Assembly: GCF_001522545.3 (NCBI RefSeq)
Contig: NC_031774.1
Location: 23,841,884 to 23,905,883, forward strand
Length of the DNA stretch: 64,000 bases
Direction: 5' to 3'
DNA from: Parus major
Lineage: Eukaryota; Chordata; Aves; Passeriformes; Paridae
Shown: positions 24,961 through 37,200 of the stretch, piece by piece
Layout of the letters: every line of letters begins with the position of its first letter
How positions within the stretch are numbered: position 1 is the first letter of the stretch
The notes under the pieces: model-generated
Told to the model about the DNA's origin: nothing
The model's input: only the letters and a program-made list of their open reading frames with translations
Database searches by the model: none
Made by a program: the position numbers and the translations under genes

Positions 24961-27900
24961 GTCTTGCTCCCCGGGCCCTGCTTTTGTCCGTGACTGGCTG
25001 CGTTCTCGGGCAGCTCCCGGGAGGAGTCTGCACATCTTGCTGCCCTCCTAACCTCGTCCCCTTTCGGGAAGGGAGGTAGCTGGGCCGGTTTAGCTTGCTT
25101 TCTGCGCATCCATTCTGCGTTGTTCTCTTCCTTTTCCAGTGTACTCTGCCTCCAACCTCCTGGTGCTGTTAAACGACTGGATTCTCCGAAAGGACCTGCA
25201 GCAAAGCCTGCCAGTGGTAAGGCTGGAGCGTGTGGGAGGAGGATTTGGGACACATGTTTTCCTCCGTGCAGGAGCTTTCAGGGAGTGTCTGTAGAAACTT
25301 AACAGGTCTTTGCTGTGGCCTCTCTTTGCGGTCAGGTATGGAGAAACCAGAGGCAACCTCTGAATGCAAGTAAAACAGCAGCCCTGTCCCGTAGCTCCTG
25401 GCTTGGAGGCGTGGCCAGAGCACTCCTTAGACCACAGAAATCAGGCCCTGACTTGCACCAGAAGCTCCACAGGCTTTTTTGAGGAGCTCAGAACTTGAGC
25501 TAGGTAGAGGTGTTGATGAATAAACCATTGCTGTTTACACAGCAGTGGCTCTGGAACACTGAAGCTCTGATTTCGTGTGTCAGAGTCTTCCTTTGCATAT
25601 TGTGTTGAGTAAAACAAATGTAAGTGCCTTGCTACTATGTCTCTCTTGCATGAGCCCCAGGCCTGCTCCCAGCATTGTTAAACCCTTTGGGGAACGGGGA
25701 AGAGGCTGTTTTTTTCCAGACAAGGCTTTTCTGTTACAAACCTGCCCAGTGTGTGGGTTGGGTGTAGGCAGCTCCCTGAGTGGAGCATCAGGCGTGTAAC
25801 AAATAGAAATGCAGAAGACTTGCTTCCCTGGTTAGAGTTGAATAGAATTGCAGCTGTATTGTCTTTATTGATGTTTTTCAGTTGATCAAACCCTTTGGCT
25901 GGCAGCAGTAGTAAGTTCTCATGTAGAGGGCAGAGACCTAGACTGGAAGAGCACCCACTGTCTTGGATTTCATGCCTGAATTCTAGATCGATGCTGTGTT
26001 CAGCTGGCATTCATTCTGGTGTGGCTGTGGGCTCTAGGTCCCCTTCCCTCTACTCCAAGCACACTCCCTTATTAGCTCTATCCAGAGAGGAGGTTGTCTT
26101 GTGTGTCAGCTCTGGGATGATGAGGAGGGGAGAGTTTTGCTGTGGCAAAAGCTCAGGTACAGTGCCACAACCCAGGAGGTTATCCTGCTGTGTCAGTGTT
26201 GGGGCAGAGGCAAAATAAACACAGATGTGATGTTCTCCCTGGTTTTGGAGTAGTAACTCCATGTTATGTCTCAGTGACCCTGCTTGGAGGTACAAAAGTG
26301 TGCTTGTGTGTAGGCTCCAGCCACAGTGAAAACATTGCTTTTTGTTTCTGGAGCTGTGACTTCCAAGGCTATCTGGTGCTTATTTCTGAGGGTCCCACCA
26401 GACTGGGCTGTGTTTCTGCCCTCTTTAACTCCCGAGCAGAACCTGCATCCTGTCCCCCTCCTCCCCTCTGTGTTTTGCAGTCGCTGCCCCAGCAGAAGCT
26501 GCTGACCTGGCTGAGTGTGCTAGAATGCGTGGAGGTCTTTGCAGAGATGGGGACAGCCAGGGTGTGGGGGGAGATGGGCCGGTGGACCATCATTGTCCTC
26601 ATCCAGCTGGCTAAGTAAGTTCTGTGGGCAGAGGGGAAGGGGCAGTGTGCGCTCGGAAAGGGGACCTGGAGGGCACTCCATAGTACCCTGGAAAAAATCC
26701 CCCACAGGACTGAGCTGCCAGTCCCTGAGGCTGGGGGATTTTGGAGCCCCACGTTGTACTGGATTCTGTGCCACAGAAGGGAGCACTTACACCTCTCACC
26801 TTGCCAGTTGCTCTGAGGAGACCTGTGTGTTTCCATCTTCTGTGGAAGCCATCTCTCCAGTGTAACAGGAACCCAACTCCATAGTCTGCTATTGAAGACT
26901 TCCACGTGTCTGTTCACAGAGCCATCCTTCGTCTCCTGCTCCTGCTGTGGTACAAAGCTGGCATCCAGATGTCTCCTCCCATCGTGCCACTGAACAGGGA
27001 GAAGCAACAGCCTCTCCACCCTCAAGGTGAGCCCATGGTGTTGTCATCACTGGCTTGGTGCCTGTTTGAGCCACATGTCTTGTCCTGCTAGAATTACTCA
27101 TCAGAGCAGTGGCTTGTGCAGCACATGGAACCATAAGGTGTCTGTACTCAAGGCTGAGCTGTGTTAAACTTTCCACCCTTTGCAGAGGATGAGTTAACTT
27201 AGTGGCAGGGTTGTCCTTCAAGAAGGAGGGAATGGAGAAGACTAAGCTGGGAATTTCTGGCTGAACCATGAATCAGGCTGCATGTGCCCTGGTCTAATGA
27301 TGAGGAAAGAGGCCCTAGACCTGGAAAATGTCAGGCAGATTTACCTTTTCACCCTCTGCCTACTGTTAGGCCCTGCAGAATGGTCCAGTTTGCACTAAAT
27401 CAGCTTTTCAGTGTGCTCTTTGTGGCAGCGTAGGCGTGGGTGCTGCCAGCTCAGGTGTGAAGCGTATTGCTTTGAAGGCTGACCCCTGTGGCTGTTTTCT
27501 TCTGCAGGCATGGAAGACAACTCCTCAGGGAAGGATCAGACCTATGTTGGCAGGCGTTCCAGCCGTGTTGTGCGCTCTCTACAGAGCAGTAAGTAACTGA
27601 GCCTGTTTTTCAGCTTGAGCTGTTCGTGCTCTGTACCTTCATGGATGACATGGGTGTAAGCAGTAAAGGGTAGAACCTTGTATTGCGACATATCTTGCCG
27701 CTCACTGGGCCCACTGTGGTTGGGTAGGGTATCAAAGCAACCAGAGCTAGCACAACCAATAACTCTGTAAGGCTAGCGCTTAAATTGTGTTTTCCCTAGT
27801 GGGCCATGCAACAGAGACAGCTCTTCATCGTGGTTATGCTTTGAGGAGCACAGATCTTACAAGTACCTCTTCAAGCTTTCCTGCTTCACACCTTCACAGT

Positions 27901-30900
27901 GCAGAAAGCAGGGAAACATGATAGGAAGGTGTCCTGGTTTGGGTGGGGATAGAGTTAGTTTTCTTCCTGGTGACCGGTACGGTGCTGAGTTTTAGGTTTA
28001 GTATGAGAATAATGTTGATAACATTATTATAACTAATATTATAGGTTGTTGAGAAGTAGCAGTTACTCTAAGTCAAAGACTTCACTTTCCTGGGTTCTGC
28101 TAGTGAGGGGATGCACAAGAAGCTGGGAGGGAACATAGTCAGGATGGGTTACCTGAGCTGACCAAAGGGATCTTCCATACCATAGAACATCATACCCACT
28201 GTATAAATGGGGAGAGTTGGCTGGATTGCTGATTGGGAATGGGATGGCCATCAGTCTGGGCATGGTGAGCAGTTGCACATTGCTTGTGTTTCTTGGGTTT
28301 CCTTATCTTCCTCTTCATTACTGTTATTATTGTTATTATTTTTGTTACTTTATTTTATTTCAGTTGTTAAACTGTTCTATGCCAATGCAGGAGTTTACCT
28401 TTTTCTGATCCTTCTCCCCATCCAACCGGCCAGGGAGGGGGGTGGAGGGCTCCAGGGCCAGGTGGAGTGAACTAGCAGTCGTGTGATGTGTAGGTCCCAG
28501 CTGGGACAAAGCTTTTATTTGTGGTAGTAACCAGATTTGCTTCTTTCAGCCCCATCCCTGCAGTCTCGGCACTGGGGGTCCCCCCAGCAGAGGGAGGAGT
28601 CGCAGAGCCGAAGAGCGGAGGAGATGAACCAGCCTCCCACTCCTCTGGGTCTCCAGGAAACCATCGCGGAATCCATCTACATTACCCGCCCGCTGCTCCA
28701 CCGTATCCTGCCCTTCTGGGTGCGGGCTCCCACGGCTCGCGGGTGCCAGCAGAGGGTGCTGCGGGCTCGGCCCGGCTGCAGGGCAGTGCCTGCCCAACTC
28801 TGCTCCCTGCGCTGCTCTGCTTGGCCACGGGGCTCCGGACTCTTCCCTTTCTTACACTCTGGGGGCTGGCCTCAGCCACTGGAGCTGTGGGTGTACGTCC
28901 CCCAGCCCTTTTCCCCGGGGCTCCCAGCCCTGCCTTAGAGTGTGTTCACCTGCTCTTGCAGAACTTTGTGGGTACACAGGGGATCACTTCTCTGCGTGCC
29001 TCTTGTTAGGAATCTCTCATCTTTTCATTCCTTGACTGTGTGTTCCTAGTATTGAGTTTAGGAGTATGGGGCCAGAGATCATGGAAGCCCTGGCTCCTCT
29101 CAGCAGTCCTGGACATCTCAAGGTCAGTCTGAGGGGTCTTTCTTGATGCTTGGTTTGGCTGGGCATCACACTTTCCCCAAGTCCTGGGCAGGTCCTACTG
29201 AGAGAAAAGGGTATGGGGGCTGGTCTTTAGCTTGGAGATTGACGCATCTACAGCACTTACAGTGCTCTCTGTTCTGAGCTGGTGCAGGCTGCTCTGCATG
29301 GAGCTGAGAGTGGAGGGCTTTAGAAACCTGCTTTCTTTTCCCTGCTGGCTGCTTTTTCTCTGACTTAGCTCTCTGCCCTTCTCCTTCCAGTCTGAGTTTG
29401 CTGAGTGATCTGAAAGACCTGAACAGGCGAGAGCGGGCAGAGCTGAGGCGACGAACCATCCTACTGCTGTACTACCTGCTGAGATCTCCTTTCTATGACC
29501 GATACTCAGAGTAAGGGGCCCTTGCTGGGCTTTTGCTGAATATTTCCCTTTTCACTGAAATAGCATCAGGGCACTGGGTGAATAGATGTGAAGATGCGTG
29601 GGTGCCTCTGACCAGGGTAATCTGAGCCCTTGTGTAACAGCTGCCATTGCTGTTTGTTTGTGTGTTCAACAGCTGGGGCAGGAGAAGTCCAGCTGGACTT
29701 GTTCATACTCTCTCCTTTTCTAGGGGCAGGATCCTCCTCCTTCTGCGCTTGTTGGCTGATTATGTGCCTGGAGTTGGCTTCATCACACGTAAGTGGGTCC
29801 CACTGTTATATCCCCATTTCTGTCTGGTGAAGAAAAATTAGGGCTGTTGGGAACATTTGTCAGTTGGTTTCCAATCCAGGGAAGGAATTGGGAAGTCCCT
29901 AGAGCAGTTAGCACTAGAGCACCCTGTGTTGATGCTTGAGTAATTTTTAAATGCTGAAGGAAAACATTAATTGATTCCTGGCTTGATGACAGTAGTAAAC
30001 CTCTGTGTGCCCTGAGGCTGCAGAGCTCAGCATCTGCCACCTAGGTCTGTTCTCCTGGGTTTCCTTTCTGCACCTCAGCTGGTGCACGTGGGCCTAGATT
30101 TGCAGCCCTGTTCTGAAGTCTTTTCCTTGATCCCTAGTCTGCAGTGTGGACACGAGGGGTAAATGGGTGCCTGGAAGTATTGAACCAGGCAGAAACTGTA
30201 AATCAAAGAGCCAAACCAGGTCTGTGTTCTAGTTCTTCACCAGAGGATCCCTTTATGATAGGCCAGCATTTCATTTCCCCCAACTCTTCCCCTGATGATG
30301 TTAATCCTTTTGTGGAGTGATCATGGCAGTGATGTGACATTACATCAGCCTGGCATCATGGGATTGCCCTTTCTTTGGGGAGGTCACAAAGCCGGCTAGT
30401 TCAGGAGCCACTTCCTCCAGTTAGTGATTTCAGAGAGGCTTTGGAGCCTGCATTTAAGCCCTGTGCAGTGTAAGCATTTTTGCTCTACAGCAGATGCTTC
30501 TATGTTTGCACCTGCTCACTCTTGCTGAGTTACCTTCCCTGTCACAGCAGTGTTCTCCTGACTCTCTGCATGTGGGTTTTTGCCTTGCTCATTGTAGACT
30601 CCCTTTCCCACTGCAGTTTGAGCATGTCAGCTCTGAGGGAGTGGTTGGTGTCCCACGCCGTGGCTGTGCTGACCATGTTTCACGCCCCTCTTGGTCCTGC
30701 TCTGATCTCTGGCACCACATTGCAGTGTTGCCTTACATGTTGGCAAAAGTAACTGTTCTAATCTTGGGTTCATCTGAGTGGTGTAAATGGAGATTTGGGG
30801 TTGTTTGGATCATAATGAGGAGTGGGGGATATACCCCACAAACACACAGCTTTAAATTGTTGCCTTTCTACATGTGTGATCCCTCTGTTCTCTTGTTTCA

Positions 30901-30960
30901 GGGCCACTGATGGATTACTTGCCTGCTTGGCAGAAAATCTATTTCTATAACTGGGGCTGA
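24593..30960 (+). CDS. PEX16: Peroxisomal membrane biogenesis protein PEX16
   Basis: PEX16 is an integral peroxisomal/ER membrane protein that recruits PEX3 and so starts insertion of peroxisomal membrane proteins. Exons: 24593-24736 (5' partial), 24871-24906, 25140-25216, 26481-26614, 26920-27026, 27508-27588, 28550-28702, 29050-29122, 29391-29510, 29724-29788, 30902-30960. All junctions are GT-AG and phases agree. From the Val codon at 24625, which aligns with human Met1, 338 codons follow. Landmarks include [67 protein letters not shown] and the C-terminal [16 protein letters not shown]. There is no in-frame ATG between the gap and 24625. The ATG at 24605 is off by one base, so either the start lies in the gap or a G was lost at the gap edge. 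Introns 3 and 6-10 exceed 300 bases and, apart from the LTR in intron 6, hold nothing recognised. Confidence 0.95.
27930..28508 (+). mobile_element. Solo LTR of an endogenous retrovirus
   Basis: A 579-base element begins TGTCCTGGTTTGGG and ends CCAGCTGGGACA, so it has TG...CA ends with short inverted TGTCC/GGACA termini. It contains a TATA box (TATAAA, 28202-28207) and an A/T-rich ATTATTGTTATT stretch before its end, the layout of a complete LTR. From memory it resembles an ERV LTR family abundant in passerines. No internal viral genes are present and no clear target duplication remains (flanks GAAGG and AAGCT). It sits in PEX16 intron 6, in the sense direction, ending 41 bases before exon 7. 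Confidence 0.85.
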
Positions 30961-32532
30961 TAAGAAGATAATTACTCTCTACTAAAATCACGGCTGGACG
31001 TTCCTAAGGAGGGAAGGCAGACTGGGGGAGGGATGTTGATAACGTCTAATTTTCAGCTAAATCATAAATGAGAAGCTCCTGTTCTGCAGAGCAGGGAGGG
31101 GATTGTATGTGATTTTATTTTTAACAGATCTAGGCGTGAATGATGGACATTAAATGTGGGGAGACCCTGGCCACCTATTTCTCTGGACCATTCTGTGACT
31201 ACAGTGATGGTGATGGGGCAACCTCTTTTTTGAAGCACTTGATTTTTCTCCTTTTGTACAGGCCTGCTGTAATAAAGCCAGGCAGCACAGTGGTTTTTTG
31301 GAGAACACTGTCTCACGTCAAGGCAACTGAGGTTGACCTACAACCTGCTTGTGTTGGCCATGCCTGGCCCATCTGCTTGGAGCAGATTTGTCTGTCAAAT
31401 AAACTGACTGAATGGAGAGAACTGAGCTGAAGAGCCTTTGCCTCTTTGCATGGGATCTCTTGTATCTGGTTGCCAGCAGGTCTCTGTCAGAAAGAGCGAG
31501 TTTTGCAGTTGTGTACCCTGTGATATTCTGTCCCCTTTGCCCTGTGTCAGTCAGGGCCCCACATGTTGCTCAGCTGCTGACTATAGCCTATGTAATTCCC
31601 AGTGCCTGCCTCAGTCCCCAGAGTCCTGGGGTTCCCCTGGGGTACACAGGCTGCTTTCCTAGCACATAATGTGTGTTAAAAGGGTTTGCAGAATGGCTGC
31701 TAGCCAGTCCCTGGGGGCTTCGCCAAAGGCAGGGAGAAGCGATTAATGCAGCAAATCTGCTGTACCACGTTTAATAAAGGGCCTAGGAGTGGCTCTTATA
31801 ACAGGGGGACAGTTGAGGCACCAGTCTGCACAGTGAGCTTCTGTGGAGGCTCCCTTGGCCAGGACAAAGGGTTAGTCACCTGGTAGCACTGGACTGCCCC
31901 ACAGGCAGCTGTCTGGGAAGTGTGCCCCAAACAGGTGTCAGGAACATTCCTACCTGAACCATCCCTGAAGGATTCTCAGGCTACAGGGATCACAGCCTTC
32001 TTGCCTCAGCACCCAGCACTGGATGTGTAGTCCCACACACCTATCCCCCATTGGCCACAACAGTTGGGGACCACAGGACTTTGCCAAGATGAGGGGTCTG
32101 TGTTGCCAACTCAGCTGTCAAGGCCCTGCGACATGGTCACAGCACCGCAGAAAAGCCATGACCAACAAGCTATCTCCCTTTGCTAAGTCTTTTAGCAGAG
32201 GAAGATGCTGAAGTGTGGGCTCCTGGGCCAGGGTGGTACTGAGATGAGATGCAAGGGTCTGCTTTTGGAGGGTTTGAGAGGAAGGCAGAAGCTGGGGGAC
32301 AGGGGCAGCCCTGGAGCTATGTATAGAGGGACATGTGCCAGCACAATGAAGGCTCAGCAGCTGGCAGGGCCCAGGCAGAGGCAGCCCAGGACCTGAAGGG
32401 GACAAGGTATGAAGGGACAGCAGCAGCACTGGGGAGGGGCCATGTCCCTGCCCCAACCAGCAGGTGTCCTGGGCAACCAGGGTGGTTCCTCTGTGACTGC
32501 TGTGGAACCAGTGGAACCCGTCAGTGTGCACC
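30961..32532 (+). other. PEX16 3' UTR and PEX16-FREY1 spacer
   Basis: PolyA signals on the plus strand at 31271-31276 and 31398-31403 are the likely ends of PEX16; a third at 31773-31778 could give a longer form. The remainder up to 32532 is GC-rich, has no coding exon I recognise, and must contain the promoter and 5' UTR of the small gene that follows. Confidence 0.6.
31271..31276 (+). terminator. PEX16: Candidate PEX16 polyadenylation signal
   Basis: The first AATAAA after the PEX16 stop codon lies 311 bases downstream and gives a short 3' UTR. A second AATAAA follows at 31398-31403. Which one is used cannot be read from the sequence. Confidence 0.55.
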
Positions 32533-33107
32533 ATGCTGTGCTGCCTGCTGTTCCTCGCCCTGCTGCTGCGGGCTGCCCTCCCACAGCCTGTGCCCCAGAG
32601 GTGATGGCACTTCCCTCCTTCTCCTCCTGCCTGCCCCGGTACCTGCAGGTGCCCCAGGGCCCCTGATGTGGGCCAGGGCTTGCGGCAACAGGCCTCAAGA
32701 GCTGGCCAGACTGGGTGGAAGATGCAGCACATGGGAGCTCTTGTGCCAGCTTGGATCAGTGTTGTAGGACCTTGTCTCACTCCTTCCTGGCTCTTATTTT
32801 CCTCTGTAGGGACAGCTACTCAGTTCCTGAGGATTTCTCTGCTCCCCTGGAGCTTCCGCAGAAGCACTTTGGCCTGGTGGATGGTACAGTACTCTCCTTG
32901 CCCCTCTGAACTCCCTTTCCACGCATTCACCCCTCCAGGTGGCTGATCCCAGCCTCTGCTGCACCCACAGATTACGGCATCAAACCCAAGCAGCCTAGCT
33001 TCAGAACCCAGGTGGCCCCGGAGCGGCCGGTGGAGCTGCGCAGGGCTGGCAAAAGCAAGCGCGACGGGCTGGACTTGCTGGAGTACTACGAGGATGGGCG
33101 CCTGTGA
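32533..33107 (+). CDS. FREY1: Small secretory-pathway protein, probable FREY1
   Basis: Three short exons, 32533-32600, 32810-32883 and 32971-33107, join in consistent phase (2 then 1) with GT donors and pyrimidine-rich AG acceptors to encode 92 residues. The ATG is in a good context (CACCATG). Residues 1-18 form a hydrophobic signal or anchor (MLCCLLFLALLLRAALPQ). The body carries HFGLVDDYGIKPKQP, then a basic stretch (RRAGKSKR), then an acidic end (DLLEYYEDGRL). Position and strand, just downstream of PEX16 and converging on MAPK8IP1, match human C11orf94/FREY1, known from mouse as an ER protein that captures IZUMO1 during sperm maturation. I cannot align it from memory, so the name rests on synteny, size and signal sequence. 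Each exon is too short to stand out alone. Confidence 0.75.
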
Positions 33108-34273
33108 GGCAGCGTGCCCCTGTGCCTGCCACAGCCCAGCAGGTGAGGGCCGGAGCAACAGCTGCCAGAAGTCCCTTCAGATCATCATATGATCTCTGAC
33201 CTCCCAAGACCCTTGGACCAATAGTGAGAAACTCCAGCTCCTCTTGGGGTCCCAAAGGAAAGAGAGAGCCAGGGCCCAAACCCCTTGTAGTGGGAAACAA
33301 GCAGCACAGTAGCTCTGCTCCATGAACCATCATATTTAATAGTTGTTGCCATCACAGCAGATCCAGCTGAAGCACAGAGACCACTGGCTGCAGGGACAGG
33401 GGCTGGGAGAGCTCTTCTGTCTCCCTGGTGCTTTGCACGGCTCCCTGCAGCCTTTAGCCCCTCCCTGCCCCATTTTGGGCAGACACCCAGCTTTGTGCAG
33501 GGGCTGAGCCCCACTGAGCTGGGGTGGCCCTGCCCTGCCTCTGCCACCTGCAGCTTGGGGGAGAGGGGAAAGGGGCAGAGAAAGGTTTCCCTCCTGAAGG
33601 TATAGTTACTGCAGGGAGGTATGAGGGGAATTTTTCTCTCTCCCCAGGGCCTGGATATAAGATGGAAGGGGGGGATGGGGACAGAGGCAGGGGAAATCTG
33701 TCTCATCTCATTCTGGCTCTGGAAGAGGAGAGACTGGGGCTTCCTCTGTCACCTCTGCCCAGCAGCAATCTCCCCAGGGCCTGGCAGGGAGGTGATCCCA
33801 TCTCCCAGGCAGGAGCCAGCATGTGGGTCTTGTTTTCTGTAGCTGCTATGTCATCATACTGCAAGAGACTGACTCTGCCACCGCAATTAAAAGTCACCCC
33901 AGATGGATGTGACGGGAAGCTGTGCCATGGTCACAAGGAGGAGATGCTGTCACCCCAGCCTGCAGCTGGAAAGGGCACGAGCACGCTACTGCCCCCCCAC
34001 AACTGCTCACAAGCAGGGCACCCAGCGGGTGCTTCTCCAATAGAATAAACTAAGAGTATTTTGTACAATAAACACAATTTGTCCAGCCCTCCCCCCTCCC
34101 GTCCCCCCAGCCCGAGGAAGGGGAGTCACGAAAAGAGGCGGCACTCCGTGCCCCGGGGAGCCCTGCCCCGGGCCCGCTCCTCCTCCAGGCTCAAAGCAGC
34201 TCTTGTCCATGCACGACACGGGGAAGGGGCGAGACTGCAGCCCTGGCTGTGCAGGAGGTGCCTGTGCCAGCCC
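33108..34273. other. Convergent 3' region of FREY1 and MAPK8IP1
   Basis: No coding exon lies here. Plus-strand AATAAA signals at 34044-34049 and 34067-34072 probably end the FREY1 transcript about 1 kb after its stop. On the minus strand the best signal is ATTAAA at 33340-33335, which would give MAPK8IP1 a 3' UTR of roughly 0.9 kb. If both are used, the two mature transcripts are complementary over about 0.7 kb. Confidence 0.55.
34044..34072 (+). terminator. Paired plus-strand polyA signals
   Basis: Two AATAAA hexamers at 34044-34049 and 34067-34072 are followed by a short T/G-rich stretch. They fit the 3' end of the plus-strand FREY1-like gene. Confidence 0.5.
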
Positions 34274-37200
34274 CTACTCCAGGTAGATGTCCTCTGTGGG
34301 GCACGTGTACTCCACATACTCCTTGTAGAATTGCTGGAAAGCCCTCCTGCAACACAGCACCAGGCAAAGCTTAGCAGCAGCCTCCCCACAAGGCCATTGT
34401 AGATCTTTGTTTCCATCCTGACCCTCACCCCCTACCCTGTGGCCTCTTTGACCCCCCAGCCCCTGACCTCTTCTGCATTAGCCCCAGAGCTGCCATCAGA
34501 GCCACAGGGTCTCCATCCTTGCTCTGATTCCCTGCAGTGCATGACTTTCAGCCATCTGCCTGCAAAGCCTTGCACTGGGACTTGTTCCAGTACTGTCAGG
34601 AATACGGTGCCCATAGCCCTGTCAGCTTGGCTCTCATGCCAAGCACCTCACGTAAGGAAGAGGTGCCAGCCTGGGGCCAGATCCAAGCCCCCCATGTAGG
34701 GGGAGATGGCAGGGTTCAGCCTGGCTGTCTTGTTCCTCCTGCCTTTTATGAGCCAGCCTTCCCTGCCCATCAAGGACTCACCCTACAGACTCTGCCAGTG
34801 GCTTCGTGGACTCCTCCGAGACGAAGACATGACAGGCAAATCTGTGGTCAGCAGGGTGCTTGGTGATGAACCCAAAATATCTGAGGGCAAAGAAAGTGGA
34901 TGTGACTGGACCAGCAGATCAGCAGGCGCAGGTACCCCAGCATCTCTGAGGTGTACCCACCCTAAAGCACAGGGATTTGGGACCTGAAACCCCTCTGATA
35001 AATCCTGGTGGCCACCCCAGGGTCTTGCCACAGCCCATGGCCAGAACTTCAGCACTGGGCTCCCAGGGGAAGGGGAGCCCTCCAAGCCAGGGCTCTTGGA
35101 AACCTCCTCTTTCCTTCCAGTCGTGCTACCCACAGGGAGCAGGAAGGCAGCAAAGCCTCGCTGCTGAGCTACTGGGGTCGAGAGCTGCACTACGCTTCCT
35201 TGCTACTCACTTGTTGTTCTTTGGATGGTACCCACAAAAGGAAATGTTCTTCAGCTGGAAAAAATGGCTACACTTGTTTACCTGGGGGAGAGAGAGAGAG
35301 AGGGGAGAACTGTCAGAGCTTTTCTCCCCACCCCCTGCAGTGCAGCTGGTCTCTGGCCACTGGAAATATGCACTTGGAGACTGAAGACTGAAATTAATTG
35401 GAGCCTAATCCTGGACTGCTATCAGCAGCAGTTTCAGGATTGCTCCAATCACCTGAACAAAAGGAGCTTTTCCAGGCAGCTCTGCTGGCTCTCACCCCAG
35501 CTGCCTTTACCGCCAGTAGCTCCTGCAGGATTTCCCTGGGGGCCCTGAGTCAGACTGTACTTGGGCTAGAGTCAGTGCTGCTGATCAGCAGCACACACAG
35601 CCCTCCTTCACTAAAAAGGCTCTCACGAACACCAGGATATAGAAGATGAATGAAGATAATGAAAGAAGATAACTTAGAACTAAATAAGTCCATTCAAGCC
35701 TGGGTGTCAAAGGGTCCCAACCAGAAATGAAAACTTACATAAGTCTAAAGAGCAACTAAGTTGATGGCATCCTCTAGATACAGGCAAGATTTGTAGAAAC
35801 CTCAACCCAGCTCTGTCACAGCACTTCAGAGCCATGAGCTACTCCTATCCCCCAGCTACGGGAGGTTTCCCAACAGCTTACTGCAAAGCCCTCACTTTCC
35901 TCTCCTCAGCATCCCAATGTGCTTTACTAGGCTACTTATGCAGAATGCTAATCAGCAGCTTGCCCTTGCCAGATAAAGAGATTACAGGGCAGATCTGGAG
36001 GACACCACTCAAAATAGTAGCAGAAAGGTTTAGAAGCAGCTGACAGATTACCGGGTATGGCTCAGCTCGCAGCATCCCAGCACAGTGACATGCCTGGCAG
36101 CTGTGAGAGCATCAGCTGGCAGTACTGCCCAGAGCTGGGGCCTGCTGAGGCACAGGGGACCTCCTGTCCTAAAATGCTGATGATGGTGTTTCTCACACCC
36201 TCAGATGTGGGTGGAGACCCTTAATTTTCATATGCAATCATGGCCTGCAGCACAGAGGGCATGAGGCAGTTCAGAGCAGCAATCAGGGAAGGGATGAGAC
36301 GAGCAGGGAGCGGGGCACTACCTTGCTGTGCTCCTTGGAGTCATCAGCTTTCACAGCAATCTTGACCCCGCGCACACTGATCTCCAGGACGCAGCTGGAG
36401 GGTGGGTTAAAGTGCACAGTGAGGCGGCGCGTGGTGGCAATCTGCAGGAGAGAGAGAGAGACAAAGCCGTGGGACTCATGAGCAGTGATGATGATTCCCC
36501 ACCGAGGCTCTGCCCTGCTGGCAGAAGGAGCAGGCACTCCTGCTCCCTGGGATGGAGTGGGACACTCCATACCTTCTGCATGGCCGCACAGAGCACATCA
36601 TTGCCCTTGTGGTAGGGAACCTGCACGGAGCCAAGGAACTTCACCCGGAACTGGTCCACCCAGTCACTACTCTTGGCCAGAGCTGGAAGAGAGAGCACAT
36701 GGCAGGGATCATCTCCAGTGACCAGGTATGTGGGCTGAGCTTCACCTTCCCTCTCTGTCTTCCAAACCCTGTGCTTTTCCCTGCCCAGGAAAAGCTTCCC
36801 TCAACACCAGGTACCAACTCCCAGCATCACAGCAGAACCTGCTCATCGCTCCCTGCTGAATGCCCGGTTTGGTCCTCCCCCCAGCCCCCTGCTCAGCACC
36901 AGACTGCTCAGCAGGGAGGATGTGGTACAAGGTGGGGACATCAGCAGGCTGCACACAGAGGCTTGGTACCTGTTATGTGGTCTGAGTCCTTGGTGACTTC
37001 AATAGCATAGTAGGCAGGAAAGATGCCCCGATCTCCTGTGCGCATGTTGTAGGCCTCATACCAATAATCTTCTGCCTGCACCTCCACCAGCAAAGGGTCA
37101 TCCACCTCCAGCTCCAGCTCGTCCGCATGGCGAGGCACAAACCTGAGCAGAGAGGCACTAGCAGCTGGCTGGCTAGCAGTGCTGGTGGCCTTCTCACTGG

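Noticed and set aside
23740..25079. Long frames running through the N gap
   Set aside because: The gap is translated as X and joins unrelated sequence. Only the PEX16 exon frame after the gap is supported by homology.
32118..32780. A 220-codon minus-strand frame
   Set aside because: It is antisense to the first exon of the FREY1-like gene and has no recognisable features.
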